Source: Marsupella aquatica (taxonomy: Eukaryota; Marchantiophyta). Taken from it: a stretch of 64,000 nt of DNA. Below, piece by piece: positions 46,740 to 59,140 of this stretch. Numbering within the stretch: the first letter of the stretch is position 1; every line of letters begins with the position of its first letter. The notes beneath the pieces were generated by a model. The model was given only the letters and a program-made list of their open reading frames with translations. It was not told where the DNA came from and ran no database searches. The stretch lies in assembly GCA_973895155.1 (NCBI GenBank), contig OZ316899.1, positions 7,874,001 through 7,938,000 of the forward strand, given 5' to 3'. The position numbers were made by a program, and so were the translations under genes.

Positions 46740-48693
46740 GGACACGGAGTGAGTAATACAACAGCCAGAGTGGAATACTCTGACTTTTGAGCTTCCTCAA
46801 TCTCCTCAAGTCACTTCAATTGTAGATGGAGTGCTTCAACAATTGATTTCAAGCGGACCACCATCCCAGGAACTGCTGCAAATTGCTTCTTGTCGGCTAC
46901 AATGAGCTCCTTGACTACGGCTATGTCCTTCAAGATTCTTTCCCATTGCTCCTTCAAGTCCACCGTCTTGGCGTTTTCAGTGCTCAGTCGGGTTTCCAAG
47001 ATTTCTGCATATTGAACCACCTCCTGTTTTCATGAACACAACAGTTCCATTGTAAGAAAACTAAGTGGTAGAATTGCAAGACTAATAGCTAGATCACTCA
47101 TCGCTTAATTACACCAAGAGCTTACAAGTCAATATGCAACCAACACTAATTTTTGCACTGTCTGAAATTTAGCTAAGTAAGGTATATTTGAGTATATACC
47201 TCACCAATCTTGTCTTCCCTGTTCTGCTCCAGCTCAATGTTAGTCATGAGCTCTTCAATAACTTTCTTTGTTGACTCAATCTCCCAATCAAGTTCAACAA
47301 CCTCCTTCTCCTTAGCTTTGCAATCTCCTGCAAGTTTTGCCCTCGGTGCTTCTTGATCCTATTCATCTGCAAGTATCGCCTCCGTTGTGGCTTCAACCTT
47401 CCTGATTTTGTTAAAAGTCTCTAGCCTTCGGCACTTGGTTGACACAATTGCTGAGTCAATTATTGATAGTAATATTGACTGCAATTGCTTGTCGAGAATG
47501 GAAACCTCGGTTTTACTAGCAGAAAAGGATGTGTTTGCAATAGATAATTTGAGCTCCCCAACGCCTCCTATTGCAACACCCGCAGAGAAGTTGAGACCTC
47601 ACTTTGCCTCTAGAAACGACAAGCTTAGTCTCCTCATCAAAGTCTTTGTGGACTGGAGGATCGTACATACGCATTTTCCTCACACAAGGAGGCCCATCCG
47701 GCTTACCTTTTCCCTCCCTTTCCCATTGCAAAATCTGGCCCTTGAGTTTATCGGCGGCATATCCGGCCCAGTTAACTTTCCAATTCAAGATGCGCTCGGC
47801 ATAAGCACCTTTCACAAATGTGTGAGACAACATTCCATTCACTGGCTTATTGTACCCATCAACGACTTGGGACAAGTGTAACATATCCTCAATCATGGGA
47901 ATTTTGACACAACTATTCAACTTGTGACCACTCCTGGATTTCTCACCAAAACATGTACTCAGTGCTTCCTTGCCAATATCAGTTATCTTATACGTATTTT
48001 CCCCTTCATCGGGCAGTCCAAAAGTTATGGCAAAATAGGTTGCATCTTTCTAGAACTCTACTGGATCCCAAGAAGCTATGGGCTTATCCAGAACGGATTT
48101 TCCTTTTGAACCAGCTTTTGGTTTCTCAGTAATTGGATGACTTGGCATCACGGACTCTACAGTCTTGGACTGTACATTCTTTCCACTCTTCTCATCTAAC
48201 TCAGGACTTGGTGATTTGTCACGCACAATCTTATGGAGTGTCAATGGAGGCACGAGATGCATCGAACTGCCCTGACGAAATGTGCACAACGCAACAAATA
48301 AACTCTTGCAAACAATGCACGGGATTGGAACTCTTACTATGGCAAACATATGACGACATGTTTTTTGTACAAACCAGGATTGCAAGCTACAGAGTTGAGT
48401 ACATGCTTAAGATATTCAATGTCGACAGACTACAAGCATTGGGAAGCAACTTGAACAAGGTTGATGAGTGCTCACCATAGCTATCCAACAATATAATTTG
48501 GAGTGACCACCGCGCTGATGCAATATAGGCTCCACCATGATGCTCCAACATTTACCTCGATCCACCAATCCCCTAAGCGGGCTCTGAGCAACTCTTTGCG
48601 AAGCACAATGTGAACACATTCCAAGCCTATCATGCAAACACACTTGAAGCAAGACTCAACGAGAGATTTTGTAAATGCTTCATAGATTTGCAC
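46740..48693 (-). pseudogene. 5' coiled-coil exons of the gene interrupted by the Copia element
   Basis: In transcript order: an opening exon (48693 to about 48480) with CVCMIGLECVHIVLRK and a GTGAGC donor; a segment from about 48275 with a basic linker, then a continuous frame through PVEF-stop-KDATYF (TAG 48050) to about 47530, containing NWKVNWAGYAADKL and GPPCVRKMRMYDPP; and two coiled coils at 47390-47190 (KEKEVVELDWEIES, with TAG 47359) and 47020-46740 (LKEQWERILKDIAV, with TGA 46811). The same-strand RING-like exon on the far side of the Copia is the likely continuation. If the stops are real, the gene is dead. Exon borders other than those named are uncertain. No family is recognised for this half. 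Confidence 0.45.
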
Positions 48694-48699
48694 AGGAAA

Positions 48700-50800
48700 A
48701 ATGAGAGCTCAATGACAGAGTGAGTTGTGGCAATCGGGAGCACCAGCCTTTCAGGAATTCTTCTCTATGCACCTATCAGGAGCACTAGCCTTCTAAAAAT
48801 TCTTCCTTACGCACGACAAACCTAGCCTAGACTTTGCACGCATCAACTTCAAAATTAAGAGTTAGCGCGCAGTGAAAAGGAGACTTCTCCCTCACGCTAT
48901 ACAAAAAGGACAAGAACAGCTTTGGCTTGGATTCCCCCACCACTCCTTATAGCCGGGCATTAAAGGTCAACATTCAAAATGGCCCTCAAATGGCGCTCAA
49001 TGATAGATATGTCCAAAGGACTTATCATTAGGCCACACTGTCCGCATTGTCTTTGCCCAACCTATATAAGGACATTGTGTCAAAAAACAGTACTTGGTAG
49101 TTGAAAGATGGTGCAATCCTGGCCACCCATTAGGAAAAGGATTGAAAGCACTCCACTCCTTTTTAGATTGTCCTTATTTCCTCCTTTGGTACCCCTCAAT
49201 CTTGATTTTGACCTACTGATTTTGGTAACAAACGTCGTGGCATGAGTCGTTAAATATGATGTAACATTGTGGTGGTTAAGTTAAAGAACCAATCACTGGA
49301 AGATGTTAGTTTAAGAAATGTCCTTTGGTACATGGAATAGTGTCGTACGGTGGAGGACGTTACCGTGTTTACGTCCTCTAGTATGAGGGTAAGTTCTGGT
49401 CCAGGCACGACGTTTGAGTGTGATTATATTATTATTTTTGCTGCCAATTGGTGGTTGGGTTTACTATTTCATCAAATATGTATGTATGGTGGGGTGTTGG
49501 GAATATATAACATAGTGTATACACACACAAAATGAATCGTGATTAAGATGACAAAAATTATTTACAATTGTGGCCTACATAGCACTATCCTAACATAGCA
49601 CTATCCTACCTAGCACTCCAATGATGATGCCCCGCATCCCTACTAGATTGTGATGACCTACGCCAAACTAGGTGGTCGCTATCTTCCTCGGTGGCATTTG
49701 GCTTGGATGCACGGTGTCGCGTCCTCCTCCTACCCTCCTGTGAGTGTGCACTATCTCTCTCACATACCCTGGGTAGCCCCTCCTGACTGCCATGTACTAT
49801 CGGTCTCCCCTCCTATCTCTAGATCCTCCGGGAAATAGGTCACATGCGGCATGAGTACCCTCAGGACTCCTGTAACCTACACCATCAGCACTCGCTTGTG
49901 CCTGCCAAAATGCCTCCTGAGTGGGACGCTCCTCATTGGCTAAGCCCGTCTCATCATTCTCATCATCCTCAGATATAGGACGACGAATGCAACCTATCGG
50001 AGCACTCCAATTAACCTACAACACAAGTTCACGCATGAATTAGTGACATGCATGCAACCATGAGGCTATGGATGTCTTAAGCAATGAGGTATGAGGTTTT
50101 GTCCTTCATGCTCACCTCCTCCCCCTCGCCTGTTGTGTCTAATCGTAGCCATAATGCGCGAGGCCCATATCTCTTTGAAAACACTCTCTTGCTCTATGGG
50201 CTCAACATCACAACCATACTTCAATTTCTGCACATGCATTCTCAAAAATGTCATTCCATAGGACGTTTAGAAGTTACTTTATGTCGTCAAAATGGACGTT
50301 CATTACGTTGCCTAACACATTATGTCTCCTAAGACGATGTTTCCTGCTTTGTACAATTTTTCAATGGCATTAACATTGTCAAAGCGACGTTAACCTAAAC
50401 AAACATTGTTTTGAACAATGTGAAATGGCAAACCCTAATATTACGACATCTAGAGAGATGTAAACATGCAGTGGCTACAACGTTAAGGCTGAAAACCGAC
50501 ATTAAATTGGGAAAAAACCAAGGTAGGCACACTTGAGGGGGGCAAAAAGGATATCCAATTTCTCCACCAAAAGGATTCTAGTCCTTCCCAATTTACAAGG
50601 TGGCTAGGATTAGTTTGTTGAGATTGGATGGTGAGATCTTGCATGCCAAGTCTTTGGAAGTGTGTCCAGGCTTTTAGGAAGTCTCAATCTTCTTGGAAGT
50701 GTGCACAACAATTTTGGAAGTGTGTCAAACCTTTATGGAAGTGGTGTTCAACTAAATCTTTATGATCTTTGAGTCCTTTTTCTCTCCTTTTTGAGCTAAT
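48700..50800. other. Intergenic; ACGT/ACATT-rich segments, no gene
   Basis: No supportable coding sequence was seen. Segments at about 49230-49420 and 50250-50520 are enriched in ACGTT, ACGTC and ACATT words, a pattern that returns at 52090-52260. They may be remnants of one degenerate repeat family. A TAACATAGCACTATCCTA direct repeat lies near 49583-49610. Confidence 0.4.
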
Positions 50801-50824
50801 CCTTTTTGCATCCTTTTGCCCCCC

Positions 50825-51966
50825 TCAATCTTGCAATTGACCACTTACATATTTGGCGAGAAACCCCCTCCACCCGCCTTGTCCCCAGTAGTTGGTGACC
50901 ACTTTCTTGGGTTGCGACATTCGCTTTTGAATGGCAGCATCCCCCATTTGTGCACAGCGTCCCGTTGGTGTGTCAGGTGTTGCTGTGAGCTCCTTCACTA
51001 TAATCTGAAAGTCAACCTCGACCATCCCTTCAGGTCAGTTGTACTGTTTTGTGGTCCGGTCTTGGAGGTCCCTTACCTTCTCTTTCCACCTGAAGCAACG
51101 ATCGGCCAGGTGGGAGATGATCTTTGACTTGAAGTGCAAGTAGTTTATCTCTCGGCCATTCTTGAATCCGGCCTGCACATCATTGATAATGAGCTACAAC
51201 CTCTGACTGTCCTTTTGCAAGTCCTTCCAAATGGTCCAGTTGGGACAGTGCCGGCCAAGGACCAACTTCACGCAATTTTTCAGGCCTTTCTCATCAAGGA
51301 CCTCTGGAACCGCATCAAACACTAACAACTTGATCATTGGCAGTGGAGGATGTGATGCGCCTTTCGACCCCTGCCGTGATGTTCTCGTGGTGAGTGTTGT
51401 CTGCTCCTCCTCTCACTCTTAGTGGTTTGATCTTGCCTTCTTTCTTGTCTTCTCTCACTCCTTCCATCGCTCCTTCTGTCACTTCTATGTCTTTCCTTCC
51501 CCTTCCTTCTTCTTTGCTCATCTCTCTTTGAAGACAAACTCATCAAAGGAGTTTGTTCTCGTTGTTGTCCTCTCAATCTGTCCACTACATGAACCTGACT
51601 TTGGACTGGCGTGGGCTGTAGGGGGACCTGGGTGTCAAAAACGCCAACAGTAACATTGTCCCAAAGTCCTAAGTCTGGAGGAGGAGGAGCCAAAGGTTCT
51701 AGAAGATCTGTAGAGTATCTGTGAGCAACAAGAACCGGTCCCACATCCTCCTCCAACGAGACCTCGCACTCCAAACACTCTAGGTAAGCAATAAACTTTG
51801 ACTCCTTGCTTCCATCCGGTAATCCCATGAACTTCCAATTGTGTGTGAAAGCTACTATCATTGGGTTTGTTGATTCCATTGTTGTGCACACCTTCTCAAT
51901 CTCTTTTGCATCTCCATTCTTAACTTTCTCTACATCAAAGTTCGGTGAGAAAGGAACCCCTACCAT
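50825..51966 (-). pseudogene. Charged SR/ER-rich hypothetical protein, broken
   Basis: The N-terminal part (51966-51334) opens with VGVPFSPNFDVEKVKNGD, continues through an acidic, proline-rich middle (LAPPPPDLGLWD), and ends in a long R/S/E/D/H-rich tract (51560-51340; DRRSDGRSERRQERRQ) like SR-type RNA-binding tails. After a shift near 51330 the frame goes on with VPEVLDEKGLKNCVKLVLG, then TAG at 51194, KIISHLADRCFRWKEKVRDL, then TGA at 51035, and VEVDFQIIVKELTATPD to about 50825. Both stops are one change from Gln or Arg codons. I do not recognise the family. It may be a gag-like or host protein. The start at 51966 may be internal. Confidence 0.4.
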
Positions 51967-52287
51967 TGTTGTTGCTCACTATTTTATGCAAAACCCTGAA
52001 TGTGAATGTTTTGAATGTGGAGGTTTACAATGGGGCATCTCCCTTCCATTCCCCTCCTTCCCTTCCCTTGGTCCACGTTCCCACCGCTTGAAGCCTTGGG
52101 AACATGTCATTTAACTAAGTAACGTTATTTTGAACGACATTCATGCGCTAATTGCGTCTTTCCATACAACGTATCTAAAGCTTTACGTATGTTGGGAATA
52201 CACAAGTAACATCGTCGGAGTGACATATGACGTAGTTTACATTGTTTGGAAGGTTGTTAATGCTATTTACTTTGTGGGGTAGCAAGT

Positions 52288-52782
52288 ATCATCAGTTATC
52301 AGCGGCTAATATCAGTTATTCATTTTTTTGTTGAATTTTTTTTGAATCTTAGCTGAGCAGCTGAGATGATGACTTTGCACTTACACGCATCTCAACTAGG
52401 CGGCTAAGATTGACTCAATCTCAGCTGACCTCGTCGAGATTGATGTGCAGACAAAAAAAAGAGAAAAAATTAATAAATTATTTTCTTGAAAAGTTCAAAA
52501 TGAAGAAAAAATTTGAAGAAAAACAATTGATGAAATTTGGTGTCCGTACCGTACGGACGCATGGCCATCTCGGCTGGCCCCGTCAAGAAGTGATGTCCAT
52601 ACGGTACGGACACCCATAGTGAAAAAAATTTCAAAAAAAGTTTTTTTTTCTTCATCAAATTTTGAGAAAAAAATTTGATTTTTTTTTCGCATTTTTTTTA
52701 GCTCCGCATCTTGGCGGCCTCTTTGAGATGATGTGGCGACTGATATCAGGTAGACTGATGGAAACAACTGATAACTGATGAT
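52288..52782. mobile_element. Foldback/MITE-like element with 15-bp terminal inverted repeats
   Basis: ATCATCAGTTATCAG (52288-52302) is matched in inverse by CTGATAACTGATGAT (52768-52782). Inside lies a second inverted pair: GGTGTCCGTACCGTACGGAC (about 52540-52559) against GTCCATACGGTACGGACACC, one mismatch in 20. AT-rich arms around it (GATGAA...TTTTTC) also pair roughly. It has no coding capacity. It is non-autonomous and the source of transposase is unknown. A target duplication is not clear. Confidence 0.65.
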
Positions 52783-52904
52783 GTAACTTTACTCTTACTT
52801 TGTTCTGTATGACATTAACATAGTTAAGTCTTGGGTTTAGGGTTTGTGGCAAGTTTAGGGTAATGGTTCTTACTTTGCCTGGATTTCTAGGCAAGCCAAG
52901 GGAC

Positions 52905-55824
52905 ATGTCCGACTCAGATTCAGATGGGGATGGGAGGTGGAGGTCTCGTGATAGATCTTGCCATCGATATAGACATCGAAACAGGAGTCAAGATTGTCAT
53001 GATGATCATAGTGATTCTTCAATTCATCGGGATTGGAGGCGACGCCATTGTCTTGTATCAAGATGTCACCATCATCGTCATTGACGTCAGTCTTCATCCA
53101 CATCATCTGGTTCTTTACCTTGGTCGACTTGTGTGGAGATTGCTACTATGGCTGCTATGGATTCATATGTTCCACTGCAAAAGACCCCTTGCCCATACAG
53201 ACGGTGCAAGGGAGTGGTGGATCAGGATCAGTCTACTATCTTGAGCCATTGTGGGACCCACAATCAATATGTACCCCCTCCACAATAGGTAATGTTTGCA
53301 ATTGTTAGTGACAACATGTACGCCTCCATACTATTGTCTCCTACTGCTTGCTATAACAAAAATACCCACCACTAATGATTGCATGTTTGCATTTAACAGA
53401 GGCGTCCTATTTTTTTAGTGGTTACAAGTTTGGAGGACATGAGTCGTATGGCACGTGCGGCTATGACATCTATTGTTCACCCATCAGCGATAGAGGCATC
53501 ACCTGCCGGGATTAAAAATATAGCAACGAGATCTTTTGTACAATCTTTGTGTGAGATCCTGGGTGATATTCAAGATATCAAAGAAACATAAAATTTTCAG
53601 TCTCTAATGGTAGTTTCTACTCCATATAAGTTTGCATCTCTTTTCAAGAGTGCTAGGCAGGACCAAAAAGGTCGTGGAGAGTTGGATTTTCTGGTCAATA
53701 TCAAAAGAATATCAACATGCCTTTTCTCTAGAGGTACATCCTTCCAGGTCAAGGGTCTCAAGAAGACAGGCCTCACATATTCAAGATGACTTCCAAAGGC
53801 CATGGGTCGGGGGTGGATCTTTTGCGGCAAATGCAACCTGGAGGGAGTCTTGAAGGTGCTTGGGTAAGCTTGAATGTGATGAAATGAATGACCAAGGATT
53901 GGGTGATTTTCAGCGCACATATTTACGATCACAACTACCGTGCGTTGTGTACGATATTCACTTGCGAGCTAAAAGCTGAAGACACAGAGTCCTTCGAGAA
54001 GGCTTGGAGATTAATGATTGAGGTATGCAAAGAGAATGGCTAGATAATCCAACTATTCATGGCTTTATGGCAGACAACGCCCAAGCCGGATGGTTACCAG
54101 TCTGGAATGTTTTTTTTGGAGGGCATCCAAACCTTGAACGGGAGTGGACCGACGCTTTTCATTTTTGCGAAGCGTTTCATTGCCATTCTGTTGAAGGAGT
54201 GTTGGAAGAGAAGCAGGTAGAACATTGAATGCTATGGGATAAAATACGTAATGCACCGACATTTGTGGAGGCCTACGACTTTTAGGAGAGATCTATGGTG
54301 GCAGTCTAGTAACTGCTTCCCTGGAAAGCTTTGAATGCTGCAGAGTTGGATATCGTGGTGGGTTGTGCGTTGGAGGTAGTGGGGAAATTTTATTTGTTTG
54401 GTGAGTAATAGCGCTTGGCGCTAGTAATATGCAAGTTGGTTTCCCTTGTAGAAGTACAATACAATTCCACTCCTGAACATTTGATTCCTAAGCACCATAT
54501 CCAAAGCATGTAATCCATTCTCCTAGACTGACCAGATATGAATCATTTATTTTGAGAAACATATGATTACACAATAATATTGATGGTTTTGTCCAAATTT
54601 TCTAACTAGCGCCTGGCGCTAGTATCTTCAGCGGATGCTAACTAGTTTTTATACTTTGTCATTCCAGGACAAAAGTGCTGCAGAAGGCGCTAGGATTCCA
54701 AACTGCATAGGACTAGAGTCAGTTCACGCAAGAATGAAAGCATGGGTAATGAAAAAAAGGTTGGGCTCTTTGAGGCATGTGAAATGGATCAGAATCAAGC
54801 TATATCTCAGGTCGCTGCATATACCGCATATCGAAAAGGATTGAATAGAGGGAGAGGTCCAACAATATGGGAACTGGCTTTCCGTTCAGCTGATCAGGCA
54901 GGTCCCTCGAAGCTGTTCGAGGATGCAATGAACATGCTACTCTCCAATGCTGTTGAGTTTGACTTGGAGAGAAGCATTCCTCCAAATGGAGATGTTGTAA
55001 GAAAGTTGGTGAAGAGGAAAGGACCTGCAACTGGGAATATCTCACCACAAGACTCCCACTAGCATGATAAAGTCCTTATCACATCGCCAAATACCAGATT
55101 GCTTAAGCGTAAAAATCTGAACCACACAATGTTTTCTTCCATATTGGAAGACAAACCTGATGACATTTCCATTGTCAATTTTTCAGGAAGTGATGATTCA
55201 AGGGATGTACAACGGGACAATTTTAGGACACCGCAGGGTTGAGATCAAACACGTTCAATGCAATACCCACACACCGCTCCCACTGTCCTTTAGCAAACAT
55301 TGCTCAAATCTCTAGTGCTTGAAATAGAAGTCATGCAAGGTGCATGGCATTTGCGCCGGAGATCAAAATTTGGGGCGGGTCCGCGGTGCAATGCATCATT
55401 TGGCGGTAATTCCGAGAGCGATGAGTGTCGAAATAGAGTGAAGAAAGTTGGATGCCCCTCAGCAAATGGTGTCATCGACATTGTTGTCAAAGGACAACGC
55501 ATGTTTAGGGGGGAACCTATAGCCAAAATGATTTGGTTCTGCCCAAACAATACATGTTATAGGAGCCGTCCCCGTCGTGGTGTAGTAAACCTGCCCTCCT
55601 TCCCTGATATGCTGCCTGTTATAAAAGGAACAAATGTTTTGGAAGCTAAGATGAAGTATCTTGTTGACCAGGGAGTACCTATAGTCCAAGGAAGGCATGG
55701 TCCTCTAACTCCACCATCACTTTTCAACCTTCAAATCAACGTCAACTTATTTCCAGAGAGGGTCAATCTTCTGGAACCCACCGTTTGTCTCCAAAGTTGG
55801 AATGGGAAGAACACGGTTCCTTGA
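52905..55824 (+). pseudogene. Third transposase family (GFMADNAQAGW type), decayed
   Basis: After an acceptor at about 52890, ATG at 52905 opens an SR-like stretch (SDSDSDGDGRW...). A small finger-like block CPYRRCKG...SHCGTHNQY follows at 53180-53270. Next come pieces matching in order FSAHIYDHNYRALCTIF (53912-53960), IHGFMADNAQAGWLPVWNV (54050-54110), EWTDAFHFCEAFH and EGVLEEKQVEH, then IPNCIGLESVHARMKAW (54685-54755), AYTAYRKGLNRGRGPTIWELAF (54815-54890) and FDLERSIPPNGDVV. A last frame (55300-55824) has WFCPNNTCYRSRPRRGVV, perhaps another zinc-binding tail. The pattern is that of MULE-like, RNase H-core proteins of bryophytes and charophytes, from memory. In-frame TGA 54226 and several shifts break it. 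Confidence 0.5.
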
Positions 55825-55849
55825 TCAACCTTGATCCAGGCTATGTCAC

Positions 55850-56720
55850 GTTGTCAGCCTAGGCCTTAACCCAAGCTTTGGCTTAGACAGGCACGTCCTT
55901 TGTGAATATGAGGGTTCGGGTAGGGAGGGATGCACGGAATGCTCCTAATTCATGTAAACTAGCGCTAAGTGCGCTTACTATTATGTATAGACACCTCCTA
56001 GGTATAGTTTGTGTTCCGCCGCTGGAACATACCTTAGTCGACACAGGGTCGGCCCCGGCTCACGGACTTCTAAGCCTTCATGTTACTGCCTTTGATCTGG
56101 ATCTGTTAGTACAAGAGCTCAACCCGGGCTCGCAACCCTGTACCCGTATCCTGCACCCCGTGCACGGTTGGCATAACGTGTTTGGCCCGGCATTGATACT
56201 TGCACACGAGACTCATACATGCATACATACATAACAGAAATCTCAATTTACACGAACGAATTTAAGGAGAAAGGATTTCATTCATTTATGATCATACACT
56301 TTACGATTGGTTGACCCGACACCTCGTGAACGACCGGGCCCAAGGCCGAGGAGTATACACTACAACAGAGCCCGGCTCCACACTTGCCCAGCAAGCTTAG
56401 TCGTATACCCTCCCCTTGGTCCTCCGGTACTTCACCGAGTTTAAGACTCCCCGTGCGTACTGCGAATGGCCAACTTCTGAGTCTAAAATCCCCCTCCCAA
56501 CCTCTACTAGGGGGGGCTGCTAAATACTAAGGGCTGAGGACCGGCCTGGCCTCGTGCCCGAATCTACGCTAACTTATATCCTTACTAAGCTGGTGCTTGC
56601 TTGTCCTATTAGTCTAACCTATTCTACACAGGCTGGCCAATGTGTCAACGCCGCTATCTTCTGGCCGGCACTTGTCCTACCAGCCTGTTTTAGCTACTCC
56701 TAAGTCTATTCTAAGCCTAA
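55850..56720 (-). other. 3' flank of the coiled-coil protein gene; no gene seen
   Basis: Plus-strand sequence contains TTTGTGTTCCGCCGCTGGAAC (about 56008) and CCCGAATCTACGCTAAC (about 56559). Related words (GTTTGGATTCCGCCGCCGGAATG at about 59604; CCCGAATCTACCTATG at about 60075) recur in the same position behind the next minus-strand gene. The two flanks are diverged copies, consistent with two members of one element family. Confidence 0.45.
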
Positions 56721-56727
56721 CCCTCCG

Positions 56728-59140
56728 CTAATGTCTGGTGCGCTTGCCAGAGCCGTTCGAGTGGGAGTGGCCATCCCGCTGCCTACGGAGTCTGTCATTG
56801 TCTACCTTGAGGAGCTGGACTTGGTCCAACAGAGATTCGTTTTCTTGCTTTGCCGTGTCCGTCTCCTCAGCTGCCTCCTGGCATGCCTCTTCCAGTTGCT
56901 GGCCGTTGCTCGTCAGCTTGTCCACCACCTGGGTCTGTTTCTCGGCTTCGGCTTGAAGCCGTGCCACTTTGGCCTGTAGGGTGGCAATCTCCGCAATGTC
57001 ACGTTGGGCCCGCTCTTTGGTCTCCTCTAGGTCTTTCTGCTAGATGACAGTTTGGTTCTTCAAACTGTCAACCTGGGTCTGGAGCCGTGCAATCTCAGCC
57101 TCCTTCCCGGCTTTGGCCTGTTCGGCCAAGGTGGTAAGGGCATGCGCATTTGCTAACAACTCATCGGTGGCTGCAACCTTGGGTCGTAGTTGCAAAAGCT
57201 CAGCCTCTTGAGCTGCAACTACATCCTTTAGGTACACGGATTCAACCCAGTACCGCTCTATCCGCTGAAGGGCCTCCGACTGAGCCCGACTTGCTTTTAC
57301 TGCAGTAACCAACTCCTGATTGAAGAAGTAGGCTACCTTCCGAGCCATGAACTCCCCGGTATCCCGGGCTATCTATTGGGAGAAATCTCCCAAAAGCCCA
57401 TTTAGAAATGTACCCGGTACGAAGAGTTCCGGGTGGTCCAGGTTATGCCCGTCTGGAGTTGGGCACGGGCAGACGTTAACTCGCGTGGGAGCCGGGGTAG
57501 TGACATCCAGCCCTGGGGATGTAGTGTTGGAAGGGGCTGGAGTGTCCTCCTCCACCATTGGGCCGTCCTTTGGGATAGCCACTGGTGGGTCTTCTGGACC
57601 TTCGGGCTTGGGCAAGGCCTCCACCACCCCGACTTCTGCACCAGGCTCGGCCAGGTTGATTGTGGCTAAGGTTGCGATCACTGCCTCTTCTGGTACTTCT
57701 TTGGCCACGACTGCCGCTACCTGTGGAGGTTGGATGGGTGAGGCCTACGTCGCCGCCGGACTTTGGGCCTCGGGTTGAGGCCGTCTCTCCAAGGCTGGGA
57801 AGATCTACTTAGTTGGGACCAACTTAGTTACGTTGACCTGGGGAAGGGTTTGTCGATCAAACCGGGTGTACCACTCGAGAAGGATCTCAATGTGGCTCGC
57901 AAAATACGCCTTCCCGCCGATGTATAGCGACTTCCTTTGCCGCTCCATCTCTTCATGGAACTTCTTAGCAAAGGACGAAGCCCACTTCCTAGGTCGATAG
58001 TTCTTGACCTGGATAACCTGGGCAGCGGAGATCTCACCCCGGGGTTCCATCATGTGGAGGGCGTACCTTTGGAACTCCAGCCGCTCAGCTATCTCGGGGA
58101 TGAGGCAGGTCCTCATCACGAACCCGTTGTCCACTGACCCCTTGGAGGGAAAACTCAAGGATTGGTACTTGGCTCCCTTGCCCCCGGGAGCCCGTGATTT
58201 GACTTGGTGATCGCCCTCGGTAAGCCCGTGATTCAACTCGGTGATTGCCCTTGGGTAGCCCAAAGATCATCCTGAGCCGTTCCTCTGTGAGGGACATATT
58301 CCTCCCACGCAGCCGAGTATGCTGACGGACGTCGTCATAATTCTTGACGAACTCCATCATGTCCTCCTCGTAGTATCTGCAGGTGTTCCAGGGGAGAGAG
58401 GCAAGGAGCTCAAACGCTTGAGTCTTCAAGTACACCGCATGTTTGGGGTGGAGGATGTTCTTATGCACGTTTTCCCCCATGCGGTGCATTGTTACCTTGG
58501 CCGCGGCTACCGTGGCCATGGGTAACCCAGATATAGCTGCGGGTTCCTTCCTCTTCTTTCCCTGAGACTGGCTTGAGGAGGGTGACACCTCCCCATCCTC
58601 TCAATCGGGTGTAGGTAGTGCCACCGCCATTAGTATTGGGGCCGGGGCGGCTACGGTCACCGTGTTATCTGCTAGAGCCGCTACTCTGGTCCGGGCCTGG
58701 GGAAGGGGCGATGTAGTGCCGGCTCCCTGGGTACTTACTCCTCTAGGCCGCCTGAGCAGGGGTAAGGTAGCCTCTTCATTGTCGCTGAGGTCCACAGCGT
58801 TGATGACGGATCTCACGTGTAGGGCCGGGGTGACTGGTGGCGGGGGTTGGCTAAGCTGAGGCGGAGCCTGAGCTTGAGCTAATGCTGGAGCGGGCACGGC
58901 TGGGCTGGCACCGGTGGTCGATGGTGTGGTTGCCATGAAATTTTGTAGGTGCCGGTAGAGGTTTTTTGACGCAAGTGTAGGCGCCCTTGTAGATCGGGTA
59001 GCGCTGGACTCGCTGTTGATGATGTCCCGGACCCGAGCGGGGATGTGGTCAAAGTGGTGCTGCTGTAAGTTGATCGTGCCCGGGATATTGAAGACCTCGT
59101 CCGGGACCTTGTCTGGGAAGTCTTGTGAATGCTTCCCAGA
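56728..59140 (-). pseudogene. Mobile-domain-like coiled-coil protein, member 1; five in-frame stops and one shift
   Basis: The frame is open from 59140 (where a LINE fragment cuts it) and contains PDEVFNIPGTINLQQHHFDH and a proline/alanine-rich linker. It passes a TGA at 58601, then a globular part with LKTQAFELLASLPWN, LRGRNMSLTEERLRMIFGL and, after a shift at a 30-bp-scale duplication near 58215-58250, VMRTCLIPEIAERLEF and EILLEWYTRFDRQTLP. After TAG at 57805 and 57745 comes an acidic proline-rich linker. After TAG 57373 and 57040 there are two long coiled coils (ALQRIERYWVESVYLKD; AEAEKQTQVVDKLTSNG). The layout, helical domain then coiled coil, parallels the 60.3-63.9 kb gene. The helical part resembles plant mobile-domain/transposon proteins in its LTxExxxxIFGLP word. 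Confidence 0.5.

Noticed and set aside
52863-53084. Histidine/arginine-rich small protein as a stand-alone gene
   Set aside because: It reads into the transposase-like series that follows and is better taken as its N-terminal, low-complexity part.
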